Shown here piece after piece: positions 63,932 through 64,000 of a stretch of 64,000 nt of DNA. The stretch is taken from assembly GCA_002163005.1 (NCBI GenBank), contig MAAF01000044.1, positions 1 to 64,000 of the forward strand, given 5' to 3'. A program made the translations under genes and the position numbers. Every line of letters starts with the position of its first letter. Position 1 is the first letter of the stretch. The notes below the pieces were generated by a model, which saw only the letters and a program-made list of their open reading frames with translations, was not told where the DNA came from and ran no database searches. This DNA is from Colwellia psychrerythraea. Lineage in GTDB: Bacteria > Pseudomonadota > Gammaproteobacteria > Enterobacterales > Alteromonadaceae.

Positions 63932-64000
63932 GTGGCCCAGCAGTTAACATCTCGTTTTAATATGAGCTCACCTTTTTTTAAAGCAGTGTGGTTAAGTATC
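63932..64000 (+). CDS. tolA: Tol-Pal system protein TolA, 3' part beyond the window
   Basis: A GTG start 1 bp after the tolR stop opens a frame (MAQQLTSRFNMSSPFFKAVW..) running off the end of the window. The position and the basic N-terminus leading into a hydrophobic stretch fit TolA, the spanning protein of the Tol system. Only 23 codons are visible. Confidence 0.75.
   Translation, partial: MAQQLTSRFNMSSPFFKAVWLSI

Overview
The window is about 64 kb of AT-rich chromosome from a marine gammaproteobacterium. The best guess is Colwellia or a close relative (Alteromonadales, Colwelliaceae). This rests on the protein sequences, on the gene order lipA-lipB-ybeD-dacA-rlpA-rodA-mrdA-rlmH-rsfS-nadD-holA-lptE-leuS-ybeL (the order of the E. 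coli ybe region), and on two families of dispersed palindromic repeats. The species is inferred, not proven.

Layout. 1-246: 3' end of an rRNA operon (partial 5S, a degenerate second 5S copy, a terminator). 330-7493: an unknown gene, then a TetR regulator and an RND-type exporter with a periplasmic LolA-like protein and an outer-membrane barrel; the regulator gene and the exporter operon share the same 13-bp operator. 7616-10455: a deacetylase with an acetyl-CoA hydrolase/acetyltransferase fusion. 10784-20155: mostly housekeeping genes (sulfotransferase, MiaE, thioesterase, YajD, MFS, RNase HI, DUF3422, YlqF, HIT protein). 20312-23525: methionine gamma-lyase, divergent from a TyrR-like activator that keeps the sigma-54 contact motif; a well-formed -24/-12 promoter lies in front of the lyase gene. 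23720-28105: a protein kinase-like gene converging on a TonB-dependent receptor.

28907-41667 is the main accessory region: a 12.8-kb Tn7-like transposon whose right end abuts the lipA stop codon. It has matching ends with repeated transposase-type sites. One operon encodes a DUF2971 protein, TnsA, TnsB, TnsC and a short TniQ. A probable TnsE-like gene sits alone at the other end. Between them is cargo that looks like a defence cassette: a metallophosphoesterase, a small HTH-like regulator with its own promoter and palindrome, a cytosine-5 DNA methyltransferase, a MORC/Hsp90-type ATPase and a PIN-like gene broken by two frameshifts. No Cas genes or CRISPR array are visible, so I see no sign of RNA-guided transposition.

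41668-55855 is the lipoate / peptidoglycan / ribosome assembly / NAD / LPS transport / leucyl-tRNA block on the minus strand. 56051-64000 holds ybeL, a Lon-family protease, a 22-bp tandem repeat array, a PilZ-like gene, a cold-shock type DEAD-box helicase behind a roughly 380-nt leader, and the ybgC-tolQ-tolR-tolA operon, which runs off the end.
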